Shown piece after piece: positions 46,217-56,895 of a stretch of DNA of 64,000 bases. The notes beneath the pieces are model-generated. The model was not told the origin of the DNA. It did not search any database and saw nothing but the letters and a program-made list of their open reading frames with translations. The stretch comes from Liriodendron chinense (taxonomy: Eukaryota; Streptophyta; Magnoliopsida; Magnoliales; Magnoliaceae), in assembly GCA_003013855.2 (NCBI GenBank), contig PVNU02001123.1, positions 61,389 through 125,388 on the forward strand, given 5' to 3'. Both the position numbers and the translations under genes were made by a program. Within the stretch, counting starts at the first letter, position 1. Every line of letters begins with the position of its first letter.

Positions 46217-47929
46217 TGTTGGGATTGGACGCCTCTACTCTTCACGCATGAAGACCACCGACCGATCGACCGACCGACCGACCGACCGACCGGTCGGTCA
46301 CGTTGGAGATGAAGACAGCACTGTGCTGGAGCTCTTTTTGGGCCATCCGACCTGTCGGCCGACCGGCCGGTGGGGGGGTCCAACTGGTCGGGCATTTTCC
46401 TTTTCGGACTTGGTTTCTTGCGCAGTTTTGCGCAAGAAGTTTCTAATTCCGGTTTTCTCCTATTTAAGGAGATGTAATCCGAGATTAGGGTTGCCGTCAG
46501 TGGCCGCCAATGGGCCAAGGGATTAAGAGGGTTCTAGGGTGAGAGAAAAAGCTAGGGAAGAAGCTTGGAGTTCTCTGGGATGAGGGAAAGGGCTGTGTTT
46601 GTCCTTCTCATGTGAGAATTAGCTTTGGGTAGCTTGAGATTTCTCTTGTGGGCTGTGATGTAGGGTATTTCTTCTGTAATCTCTTGTAACTTCTGATTCA
46701 TAGTGGATTGCTGTCGCTTTGTGCCGTGGTTTTTTACCCTTGAGGGGTTTTTCCACGTAAAATTCAGAGTGCCTTCTTGTGTGTGATGATTTGCTTATTG
46801 ATTGCCATTGTGGTGTGTTCCTCGTCTGCCTTGATTGCTTCCACTGCGGGGTTTCTAACCCCAACAAGTAGTATCAGAGCTAAAAGTTAGGAAGGAGGCA
46901 GAGAGAATCTGAGGCGAGACATCAATGGCGTCTTCTGGCATGAGATTCGTTGTGGAGGAGGATTCCGTGAAAGAAAAACATGGAAAGCGATTGGTATCTA
47001 TGAAAGAAGTAGAGTTGAAGAAGGTGGATCGGTACGCCAATATCTCAATCAAGTTTGTCGACTGCGATCGGGTTTGATCGGGAGCACTATTCATGGTGGA
47101 GCTGTGCGATTGGCAGCGGGATCCACGATTGCTTGTGTGTGGCATGCGCAAGGGCCACATGAGCGAGCGGGTGATGAAGATGCAAGTTTAAAGTCGATGA
47201 GGCATGAGAAGTGGTGGAGCTATGATGATGACGAAGTAGAGATGAAGGTGGTGCGTGGCGAGGTGTTGCATGAAGATTAGAGTCGTGGTGGAGTTTGTTG
47301 GGATTGGACGCCTTTACTCTTCACGCATGAAGACCACCGACCGGCCGGCCGACCAATCGGTCACGCTGGAGATGAAGACAGCACTATGCTGGAGCTCTTT
47401 TTGGGCCATCCGACCGGTCGGCCGACCGGCCGATGGGGGGGTCCAACCGGTCGGGCAGTTTCCTTTTTGGATTTGGTTTCTTGCGCGGTTTTGCGCAAGA
47501 AGTTTCTAATTCTGGTTTTCTCCTATTTAAGGAGATGTAATCCGAGATTAGGGTTGCTGCCAGTGGCCGCCAATGGGCCAAGGGATTGAGAGGGTTCTAG
47601 GGTGAGAGAAAAAGCTAGGGAAGGAGCTTGGAGTTCTCTGGGATGAGGAAAAGGGCTGTGTTTGTCCTTCTCATGTGAGAATTAGCTTCGGGTAGCTTGG
47701 GATTTCTCTTGTGGGCTGTGATCCAGGGTATTTCTTCTGTAATCTCTTGTAACTTCTGATTCATAGTGGATTGGTGTCGCTTTATGCTGTGGTTTTTTAC
47801 CCTTGAGGGGTTTTTCCACGTAAAATTCGGAGTGCCTTCTTGTGTGTGATGATTTGCTTATTGATTGCCATTGTGGTGTGTTCCTCGCCTGCCTTGATTG
47901 CTTTCGCTGCGGGGCTTCTAGCCCCAACA
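46217..47929 (+). mobile_element. TRIM-like small LTR retrotransposon, 1,713 bp, TSD TTCCC
   Basis: LTRs 46,217-46,866 (650 bp) and 47,296-47,929 (634 bp), starting TGTTGGGATTGGACG and ending CCCCAACA. TTCCC occurs at 46,212-46,216 and 47,930-47,934. The internal region is only 429 bp, with a PBS-like TAGTATCAGAGC at 46,869-46,880 and a purine-rich GTGGTGGAG before the 3' LTR. Much of the LTR length difference lies in the GACC repeat (46,256-46,296 vs 47,335-47,360). The LTRs also carry GACCGGTCGG-type palindromes. It cannot encode its own replication proteins. Confidence 0.85.
46925..47077 (+). CDS. Mini-ORF inside the TRIM-like element, 50 codons
   Basis: ATG at 46,925, TGA at 47,075. It starts MASSGMRFVVEEDSVKEKHG, which recalls the very N-terminus of some copia gag proteins, then is charged and unlike gag. 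It may be a gag relic rather than a functional peptide. Confidence 0.3.
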   Translation: MASSGMRFVVEEDSVKEKHGKRLVSMKEVELKKVDRYANISIKFVDCDRV

Positions 47930-48153
47930 TTCCCTTCATCCATTTCTATGTGACCTAATCATCAGGGTGGTTGTCAAATAAACTTACAGTAGGCCTAAAG
48001 AAGTTTTAATGGCAGGCATTCAATTCACCAATTTTCTTGTAATGTAGTCCACCTAAGATCATTTCCCCCTCTCTCTTTTGAGCTAACGCCCTATAATAAT
48101 GATCCAAAATGGATGAACGACATGGATAAAACACATACATCATGGTAAGGCCC

Positions 48154-48349
48154 ACAAAGCACCATTATTATCACCTCGGTACTGCAAATGGCATCAATAG
48201 TTGTGGACCCTCGCCGATTTCTCCGCGCTCCCACACGACGTCGTTCTCCCTTTCCCTTTCCTTTCGGAAAAGAAGGAGATGAGGATGCGTGAGTGCGAAA
48301 TCGCCGTTTGTGCCACTGGCTTGCCTCGTTCTCGAGGGCTTCGTTTGGT
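48154..48349. other. Short flank between the MITE and the Tat LTR
   Basis: About 200 bp; a coding-like GC-rich phrase but no supported gene. It ends directly at the LTR boundary TGTCGTATTG. Confidence 0.3.
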
Positions 48350-48664
48350 TGTCGTATTGAGCTGGATGTGTTTAAGTGAATTTATAAGACCAGAGTCGCC
48401 ACTAGCCAGTTACTTCGAATCTACAGTCGGCTAGACCCCGTAGAAACGTTAGAGAAGGGAATCCGAAGATTCCTTCCTCTAAAATGACTCCTGTTGATCT
48501 GCGGTCAGAGATTCAAGGTAAGGGATCACGGTTACAGGGTGGGAAGAGTTTAAGCACCCCACACACTGCCCGTACCGAAGTACGGTCTCTACTTCACAGA
48601 ATCGATCGAATACTTGAAAGTCTAATTTAATCCTCGTATATTCTCATGAATGACATGATGCATG

Positions 48665-48950
48665 AATGCGAGTCTGAACAGTAAGAGTTTCTGATGAGCA
48701 GGTTCCAACAACGGGCAAGCCCAGAGCGTACGCTCGAACTGACAGGTGCTTAATGTAAGACGTATGCAGTGTGCTTGAATGATCAAAGTGTTTTATGGTG
48801 AAGCATGAATGCAGGTCTGAACAGTAAGAGTTTCTGATGGGCAGGTTCCAACAACGGGCAAGCCCAGAGCATACGCTCGAACTGACAGGTGCTTAATATA
48901 AAGACATATGCATGTGTACTTGACGGATCAAGGTGCTAGTAGTGAAGCAG
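48665..48950. repeat. Direct repeat in the Tat LTR, two units of 143 bp
   Basis: GTCTGAACAGTAAGAG, GGGCAAGCCCAGAGC and CTCGAACTGACAGGTGCTTA recur at a 143-bp offset (48,672 and 48,815). Confidence 0.85.
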
Positions 48951-49367
48951 GGGGGTTGGAAGAAAAGTAAATGTTGCACTTATGCTAGATGCAAATGAGA
49001 TGATGCTGGAAAATGAGTAGCTGGGTGGACGGAGGTGTCGCAAGGATTGGCTTCGAGTGGCTGGATCAAGACTTTGATGGCTTGGGAGGCTTGGACCAGT
49101 GGTCAGGCTGGGCTGGACCAGGGTTAGACTCTCCTCACTCGGGCTCTCCTTGGTGGAAAAATGGGCTAAAGGGTGGAGAGATGGACTCAGAGCTCACGGG
49201 CTGAAATGGATTCAAATGGCTTGTTGAAATGAGAAGGGGAGGGGGGTATTTATAGCAGCGGACAATGGCAGATTGCGTAATTTTGTCCGGGCGGCCTGCC
49301 ATGGGCCGCCCGTACGGCCGCTCCTCGGTTTCCAGCGAGTACGGCCGTTCCCTCGGGGCTGCTGTTG

Positions 49368-49526
49368 GACTCGCTGGTCGACTCAGTGAGTTGACTCAGC
49401 GGGTCGACTCGGTGGTTTGACTCGACGGGTTGACTCGACGGGTTGACTCGGTGTTTTGACTCGACGGGTTGACTCGACGGGTTGACTCAGCGGGTTAACT
49501 CAGCGAGTTGACTCAGTGAGTTTGAC
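49368..49526. repeat. 13-bp minisatellite with TTGACTC cores in LTR U3
   Basis: About twelve units of GACTCRNYGRGTT. Nine junctions create TTGACT, the W-box core bound by WRKY factors in plants. Relative to the minus-oriented LTR the array lies about 210-370 bp from its start, i.e. in the presumed U3 promoter region. Confidence 0.75.
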
Positions 49527-49739
49527 TTTTTTTTTGGATTTTTTGACTGGCCTTTTTTATGGGGGGTTTTTCAGGGTGGTTTTTAGGACTGGGTTGACTG
49601 GGTTCAGGCTTGAACTGGGCTATGGAATGGGGCTTACAAGGGTGAGTTTGGCTGAGTTTGGACTTGGGATTTGGGGGTATGGTCCTCCGTTCAACCAGCG
49701 ATCTCTACCAACAGTGTAGCCGAAGGTGGGGTGTCTACA

Positions 49740-49754
49740 GATGCCCCTCTTTGG
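49740..49754 (-). other. Polypurine tract of the Tat element
   Basis: Minus strand CCAAAGAGGGGCATC immediately precedes TGTAGACACC, the LTR start. Confidence 0.65.
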
Positions 49755-49829
49755 CAGAGGTTGCGTGCAACCGAATGCCAAAGCGAGTGGACACCCCACT
49801 TCTGACCCGGTCATTCATAGATCATGTTC

Positions 49830-50740
49830 TGAAATCTTTGCTTGCCTTTGCATCTGTGCCAGTTGATCGTTTGGAGATCGCTCACTCGCACATATCGCGA
49901 GAGTTTGGAGAAAACGTTACGATTGTCCCTGCAGTTTGCTGCAACCTGGGTACCCAATCGCAACCCTTCCATTCCCGACCGGTACTAACATCGGAAAGGT
50001 ACAGCAGAGCCTCTGCGTCGACAGTCTTACGAGGTTACTGACCCTGTGATTGATTGTATGTTTGATGTTTTCCCAGATCACTCCAGGAGTACTTGTTTCG
50101 CTTGACTGTCAAAGTGGTTAGACGCCCTGCGTCCGATAGTCTTACGGGATTCTACTACGCCGACTTGGACTCAGTCAAGGTACTTCAGGCATCCACGCCT
50201 AGGTATGTGCGGGTGGGCTTTTCCACCCGATCTGCTGGTTTCGGTGCTTAGTTTGCAATTCATTCTTTCCTTGATTGTGGTCTGGAATCTTTGTTGTCCT
50301 TTGTATCTGAGTCAGTTGATTGTCTGGAAGTTGATAACTCGCACATACCGCGAGAGTTCGGAGAAAACGTTGCGATTGTCCCTGCAGTTTGCTGCAACCT
50401 GGGTACCCAATCGTAACCCTTCCATTCCCGATCGGTACTAACATCGGAAAGGTACAGCAGAGCCTCTGCGTCCGTTAGTCTTACGAGGATGCTGACCCTG
50501 AAACTGATTGTGTGATGTTTGATGTTTTCCCAGATCACTCCAGGAGTACTTGTTTCGCTTGACTGTCAAAGTGGTTAGACGCCCTGCGTCCGATAGTCTT
50601 ACGGGATTCTACTACGCCGACTTGGACTCAGTCAAGGTACTTCAGGCATCCACGCCTAGGTATGTGCGGGTGAGCTTTTCCACCCGATCTGCTGATTTGG
50701 ATACTTGGGTTACAATTCATCGTTTCCACATGTTCAAATG
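49830..50740. repeat. Direct repeat, two units of about 457 bp
   Basis: GATCACTCCAGGAGTACTTG at 50,076 recurs at 50,533; ACGATTGTCCCTGCAGTTTG, CATCGGAAAGGTACAGCAG and CATCCACGCCTAGGTATGTG repeat at the same offset. Non-coding part of the Tat element. Confidence 0.85.
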
Positions 50741-51640
50741 GTTTCTGTGACCGAGTCTTTTGGCTTTCATCTTTTTGTATCTTGGCATGTGGTACGACCG
50801 CACTGACACTGGAGTTCAGTTCGACCGTACTTTGAGTGCATTGGATCCGATGATCTCCGGGGAAACCGCGAGACATTGGATCTTATTTGATTTTTGCGTT
50901 GGCTCCTACCCAGAGATATGGAAGATCTCCTGGTGTGTTGGAGGCAGAACGCTCTACTGAGAAAATATTTTTGGATTTTTGAAAAGATACCCACTCTGGG
51001 GAGTGATACTCCGTGGGGTTTTTATTTGCAAATAGAAATATTTTTTTGTCTTTTTGAAATGGGAACCTGGTTTGCACGTGCCTCCACTAGGGATGCCTGT
51101 GGGGTCTTTAGCTAACCGACTTTTATTTTGAAAGCAGGTAAACATGATGATTGATGCGATGGATGCTGATGCATGGAGATGCATGATGAATGCATGGCTT
51201 TGGCTCATTCTCTTTCAGTTTGATGATTTTGCTTTTGCTATGGGTGTAGAGAACTTTGAGCTTATTGCTTGTAGGGTCGTGCTTCCCTTGGGGATTTTTC
51301 TTTTTGATACGGAGGTTTGGACAGCGGGTTGGTCAAGATCCCGACCCGTGGTCGATCAGGTCCATCGTCCCAAGATGCTGTTTCTTTGCTAATGAGAATG
51401 TACGAGGATATCATTCGACTTCAAGATGTTCTTCTGGGCATACATGTGATTGAGATGGTGTTTGGTTGCCCGTTTTGGTCAAGATTCCAATTTGCGGGCG
51501 ATTGGATCCGTCATCCCATACTGTGAAGTGAGCGGAGTTCAAGACTCCTGAATTGTAGTGCTGGGGATGCTAATTTTTGTGATTTTTTGTAAATATGTGG
51601 TCCGAATCTTTACCTGAGTGGTCAGAATAGAGATCGGTTT
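50741..51640. other. Non-coding part of the Tat element
   Basis: No ORF longer than about 80 codons with recognisable domains on either strand; T-rich short runs near 50,970-51,050. Nothing else supported. Confidence 0.4.
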
Positions 51641-51790
51641 ATTGAAAACACAGGAAATATTTTTTGTGATTTTCGAAAATATTTGATTTGAAAGCAAGGG
51701 AAATATTTTTTGTGATTTTTGACAATATTTTGATTGAAAGCAAGGAAAATATTTTTGTGATTTTTGAAGAGGTGATTTTGCAATGTTTTT
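51640..51790. repeat. Tandem units of about 55 bp, T-rich
   Basis: GAAATATTTTTTGTGATTTT plus GAAAGCAAGG recurs three times at 51,650-51,780. Confidence 0.75.
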
Positions 51791-51920
51791 GTATTTTGTG
51801 ATTTTTCTGAAATGCAGGGAAAAGTATGGAATTTTCATCCACTTCCAGCTTCTACTGCTGGTAAGGCACCCGATCCATTTTACGTCAGCGAGCAAGACGA
51901 GTCTCACACAGTTAAGTGCC

Positions 51921-53274
51921 GTAGTTTTACATCTTCGGATGAGGGGATTTTGAGGGTTTTCAGTCAACACACCCACAAAGTTGCCTGTTCCTCATGTGCA
52001 ATGCACATAGACCACGTATCGTCCGACGGACTCCTTCGGCCACAAAATGAGCCACATCCTCACATTTCCCTTAGTCACTCCAGTTTGGGGTCTTACGTTG
52101 CTCACAATTCCGTGAGGGTGAGCTTCACCTCCCAACAGCCTTAATCCCCTTCATGAGTTCTAGGAACAGGGAACATCCGTCAGCTTCAACAGCGACTTCC
52201 AACTCAAGGTTGTCTATCACGGTGCGTTCAACACGAACAGGATTGCGGAGTTCTGCCCGCCTCAGCCTTTACCTGTTTAAAAGATTCCAGACACCCGTAC
52301 GATCAAGTGTCAGCCATGTCTGGAACAGGTTAGGAAAGAAAGCCCCCGAGAAGTTAATCCCAGTGTAGTTTTAGGTCTTCGGACCACTGGGGATAAATTG
52401 GTGGATCAAAACTGGTGATGAAAACTTTTTTTTTGTTTTATATTGTATATATTTTTTTGTTTTGAAAAAGTTCCAGACTTCAACTCGAGTAATCGAGATT
52501 GACACTGGTTTTTATGGAAAGCTTTAAAATATTTTTGGTATTTTTGAGATGATCCGGGTTATCGAACCATGATCCCAACGGTCGAGGCCGATGCCGGTTT
52601 TTAGTTGAAAGTGAGAAAGGTCCCCCGAGAAATTAATCCCAGTGTAGTTTAAGGTCTTCGGACCATGAAACTGTACAAAAGAGGGGCAAACATATTTTTT
52701 TTTTTGTTTTTGGAAAAATGTCCGGTGTCAGCGGATGGACAATCCAGACTGATGCCGGTTTTTATTGAAAATCTCTCGGGATGTCGATCCCGACGTAGTT
52801 TAAGGTCTTCGGACTAAAACTTTAAAAGCGGGGCTGGTAATATATTTTTATGGTTTTTGAAAATGTCCGGAGTCATTGATCTTGAGCAAACAAGACCGAC
52901 GCCGGCTTTTATTGAAAATCTCTCGGGATGTCGATCCCGACGTAGTTTAAGGTCTTCGGACCCAGACTTAGTAAAAGGGGGGGGGGCAAACACATTTTTT
53001 TATTTTTTCGAAATGATCCAGATCATCAGATCTTGGCCTGAAAGGCTGGGATCGATGTTGGTTTTTATTAAAAATCTCTCGGGACGTTGATCCCGACGTA
53101 GTTTAAGGTCTTCGGACCCAAAACATTAAAAGAGGAAAGACATTTTTTTTTGTTTTCTTTTTTGAAAAATATTCTGGGTCATCGATTCTGATTTTGATGG
53201 TCGAGATCGATACCCATTTTTATTAAAAAATCCCTCGGGATCTTGATCCCGACGTAGTTTAAGGTCTTCGGACC
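51921..53274 (+). repeat. Array of TTCG-loop hairpins upstream of the antisense ORF
   Basis: GGTCTTCGGACC (stem GGTC/GACC, loop TTCG) occurs at 52,374, 52,653, 52,804 (last base changed), 52,951, 53,107 and 53,263. An earlier relative at 51,930 reads CATCTTCGGATG, with a different but complementary stem. Each follows GTAGTTTWA. Most later copies are preceded by TCGGGAY-N-ATCCCGA, a second hairpin. The last five units are spaced about 147-156 bp. On the plus strand the loop is the C(UUCG)G type, known to be unusually stable in RNA. Confidence 0.8.
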
Positions 53275-53334
53275 CTTTTTTGGGGTTGGGCATACTTACC
53301 TTGCTTTTTTTTGGCTTCTGACGGGGCTGACTGT

Positions 53335-53795
53335 GATTTGAGTGGTCCGAATTGCTTGATTTGGCCCTGCGGGCCATTTGATGATCGGATCTTGGATTCT
53401 GGCACTTCTTTTAATGATCGAACCTTTGATCTTGCTGCTCCATGACTTGAGTAAGCTTTCCAACGGTTTGGATCCTGATGATCTAGTCCTTGAATAGTTC
53501 ATATTGATAGATTCAGCCCTGTGGGCCCACTTGAGACCTTAGCTTTACTTTGGGGCACCCCTTTTGATGATTTGTGAGACTAAGAAGGCTTCTCATGGTG
53601 TGGATGATGGCTTGAACGGCTCAGATCGCTTGACTTGGCTTTGTGGGCCCACTTGATGATTAGATCTTGGATTCTGGCCCTTCTTTTGATGATCAGACCT
53701 TTGATCTTGTTGTTTGACGGCTCATGTAGGTTCTTCACTGGTTTGGATCATGAGGATCTAGTCTTTGAATGGCTTGGATTGCTTGTGGCCCCCAC
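53335..53795. repeat. Imperfect direct repeat, period about 277 bp
   Basis: ATCTTGGATTCTGGC, GACCTTTGATCTTG and GATCTAGTCYTTGAAT recur at an offset of about 277 bp (53,387 and 53,664). Confidence 0.7.
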
Positions 53796-54154
53796 TTGAT
53801 CACTTTCCCCCTTCTTTGGCTTGATCAGCCATATTCCGGCCACATTGCTTCGTGATTGGACCAGTGGGGCACCTTTTGTGTGATCTTGATCGTCTACAGT
53901 TGAAATTTGGAGTGGACCGGAGCCTTGGGCGGCCCACGGAGCGCCATCTGCTGACGTGGACTGTCAGCCTCACCTACCAAAAGCCCCGGAGCCAATCCCG
54001 CGGAGAGAGGGGAACCGCGTCCGTACGGGCGGCCCAGGGCAGGCCGCCCAGAGCTCGTCTCTTGAGCGGCCTAGGCTGGCTCGTGCTCGGACATTCCCTG
54101 GTCCTTGTTGCTGCTGTCCCCACCTGCTGTGTACGTTCAGGTTCGATTCCAACA

Positions 54155-56895
54155 ATGAATCTTCTCTTTGTCTCCTCTTTCCTCATCATCTTGTCCTCAT
54201 CTTGCTTTGTCCTTTCTTGGGCAATGAATGGTGGAGATTTGGGGGCTGTCCAAGGTGGGTCCCACACTTCAGATTTTCAATTGAGCTTTGCTAATGGGGA
54301 GATGTCTTTAATGGATGGGGGAGATGGGGCATTGAATGGGAGCATTGATGAGGGGCTAGGGATGGTGGTTGGTGGAGCTTTGAATGGCTCCATTAATGGT
54401 GGGATGGCTGGATTTTCAGATTTGAATGGGACCTTCATTATGGGAGGAATGGATGGTATAGATGGGATGATGGGATGGGACATAGGTGAGGCTATGCATC
54501 CATTGAGTGTGGGTCCCATGGATGACGTGATGGACGGTGATGATGGGACTATGAGGGACATAGATGGGCTGATCTCATGTCTGGATGGTATAGATGGGAT
54601 GATGGGATGGGACATAGGTGAGGCTATGCATCCATTGAGTGTGGGTCCCATGGATGACGTGATGGACGGTGATGATGGGACTATGAGGGACATAGATGGG
54701 CTGATCTCATGTCTGGATGGTATGGATGGCTCAGATGGTACCTTTGACGGTTTGGATGCTCTGGATGAGGGCCGAGATGTGCGGCACACTTGTTTGGGTG
54801 GACTTGATGTGATCATGGATGATATCCCCTTGATGATGGACGGTGTAGATGCCTCGATGATCCCCTTGATCGGCCAGGATGATGACTGGATACATGATTT
54901 TCTGTTGGAGGGGGCCGCAGGTCCAGATCTGACCGTTGATTCTTCAATCGGGGCTGCCGAGACCCTTTTTGATGGTTCAGATGTATTCTTCGACGGTCAG
55001 ATTAGCCAGGATGCCACGATGTGCGGTGTGATCTTCACTGATAGTCCTTTTGATGGAGAGCATTGTCCTTCCTTTGGTCATCGGCCCTTTGCGCACTCTG
55101 TTCACGAGGTGGGCGAGTCTTCTCATGCGGCTGAGGTTGTGACAGTTTCCGACAGTGATGCGGCTATATCAGACATAGCCGTTACTGGGGACAGGTCAGG
55201 GGCTGTCGAGTCTGCAGAGGTTCCAGCTTTTCCTTCTCCTTCGCCTATTGACCTTCCGATCTTCGATGAGTTGTCCTCGATTTCTGGGCCTTTTGTGCTG
55301 GAGGGGATACCGGTGAGGACTTGTCAGCTGCTTCCTCGTTCTTCCTGCTCGCCACGACTGCTTGCTTGGCTTGACAGCTTGTCAGCTTATGAGATTCGAG
55401 ATTTGGAGTCTTATGGCTTTGGCAGTCTGATTCATATGGCTAGAGTTGACATTGACTGGAGGATGCTCGGAGCTGCCTTGATTGACTGGGTCCCTTCGTT
55501 GAACTTGTTTGCGTTCAATGATATGGAGATGGGGCCTTCTTTGGAGGAGCTTGTACGCTTGACAGGCTTACCCTGGGATTATGCCCAGTATTTTTCGCCG
55601 AAGACATCGCCGAAGACTGCTACACCGCAGAACTGGTTTGGGATCCCCTATCTTGTTCGGCCCGCAGCTAGTGGCCAGGATGCTGTAGTGTTCTCTTTGG
55701 ACCTGCTGTATGATCTTTTTTCGGGTCCTCAGGGTACGGCCGGTTCCACCTTTGCTCGGAACGCACTGATGTTCTGTTTGATTGCTGAGGTGCTGTTCTC
55801 GGGATGGCGCAGGTCCCAGACTCCTTTGCTTTTTGAGGTGATGAGCCGAGCTGTCCGTCGGCAGGGGATCATTTCTCTCATCTTGGCCGAGCTGTTTGAT
55901 GGGCTGACCGACTGTGCCCTGGGCCGCACTCGTGTCCTTCGCGGCTGTTGTGCTTTCCTTCAGGTATCTTTTCTGCACCTTTTTTCTTCTTGCTTTGCTA
56001 GGAATTATTTTGCTCTAGCTGAACTTCTTTTGATTTCTGTGATCAGGTATGGCTATGGGAGCGTCTTTCTCTGACCGTTCCTGTACCTCTTCCTGGCATC
56101 CCTAGCTCTGACATTATGCGTTATATCATCGAGTTCCTTCCGCATACGGCTAGGATGAGCGAGCCCTTGTATCGCAGGATGTTCGCTGAACTTCGTGACT
56201 GGAACGTTCGTTGGGAGTCATCTTGGCTTTCACTTCCTCCAGTGCTTTGCGATGCACACCGCCATCCTCTGATGTTGGTAGGCTTTCGATCATACTTTTC
56301 TTACCATCCCATCCGGTTCCTGCGGCAGTTTGGGTATGAGCAGGATGTTCCTCATTTCGCTTTCACGGGTATCGGGCGTCGAGTACTCCCCTCTAGATCT
56401 TCTGACTTCAGGACCCGGATTGATTGTTCCTGGGCGAGTTATTTGACAGCTGATTTGTTGGGATTCGAGCTGCGGACTTTTCTGATGACGACCGCCCCAT
56501 ATCAGTATTGGGTTGCTGAGCAGTCTTTGTATCGACGTATCCCTTGTTGGCACCAGACTGCTGATGAGGATGAGCAGGATATTCTTGGAGATGCTGGCTC
56601 TTCATCTGGTTCATATGAACCTTTTGAGGAGCGCCCGTTTATCGATCCTGGCTTCCTCTTGGCCACTCATGGTCATCTGCTGTCTGAGATTTCTGCACTT
56701 CGGTATCATTTTGAGATGATGTCGAGGAGATTGGCTGCCGATCGGAGATTGTCTGATGAGGAGACAGCGATCCGTACCCTTGAGCGCGATGAGGTGCATT
56801 ACCTGCGTATGGAGGTGAGCAGGTTGAGAGCGAGACTATCTTTTTATGAGTCAGAGGACTCACCTGATGTGGCCGAGGAGGAGGGTAGAGATTGA
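54155..56895 (+). CDS. Plant-mobile-domain-like protein, antisense to the Tat element, 2 exons, 885 aa
   Basis: Exon 1 is 54,155-55,963 (603 codons), intron GTATCTTT...TGATCAG (55,964-56,046), exon 2 is 56,047-56,895. Splicing joins ...GCCAFLQ to VWLWERLSL in phase 0, a block characteristic of plant mobile domain proteins. The N-terminus (MNLLFVSSFLIILSSSC) is hydrophobic and could be a signal-like segment; the ATG at 54,224 is an alternative. Residues about 25-260 are rich in Asp, Gly and Met with a 44-residue tandem repeat. About 405-720 is the PMD/DUF7745-like core (LIDWVPSLNLFAFNDMEMG, PSLEELVRLTGLPW, LILAELFDGLT, GFRSYFSYHPIRF). The C-terminus is a predicted coiled coil with an acidic tail. 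No stops, unlike the surrounding pol. Function unknown; family proteins have been linked to transposable elements and silencing. Confidence 0.7.
54452..54715 (+). repeat. In-frame 132-bp tandem duplication (two identical units)
   Basis: The unit starting GATGGTATAGATGGGATGAT at 54,452 recurs at 54,584 with no difference by eye, encoding a 44-residue repeat (DIGEAMHPLSVGPMDDVMDG inside). A partial third unit follows. Confidence 0.9.

Larger units (their letters stand above)
46012..48153 (+). repeat. Fold-back MITE family copy, split by a TRIM-like element
   Basis: The left piece 46,012-46,216 runs GGTGGCCCACCTTGATG to TTTATCTTTTCCC. The right piece 47,930-48,153 resumes TTCCCTTCATCC and ends ACACATACATCATGGTAAGG. 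The break is exactly at the TTCCC duplicated by the insertion. Confidence 0.7.
48350..49739 (-). mobile_element. 3' LTR of the Tat element, about 1,390 bp
   Basis: On the minus strand it starts TGTAGACACCCCACC and ends CAATACGACA. It is adjacent to a PPT. Inside are a 143-bp direct repeat (48,672 and 48,815), each with a GAGCRTACGCTC palindrome, and a 13-bp TTGACTC array at 49,368-49,526. The left boundary rests on the TG/CA rule only. Confidence 0.6.
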
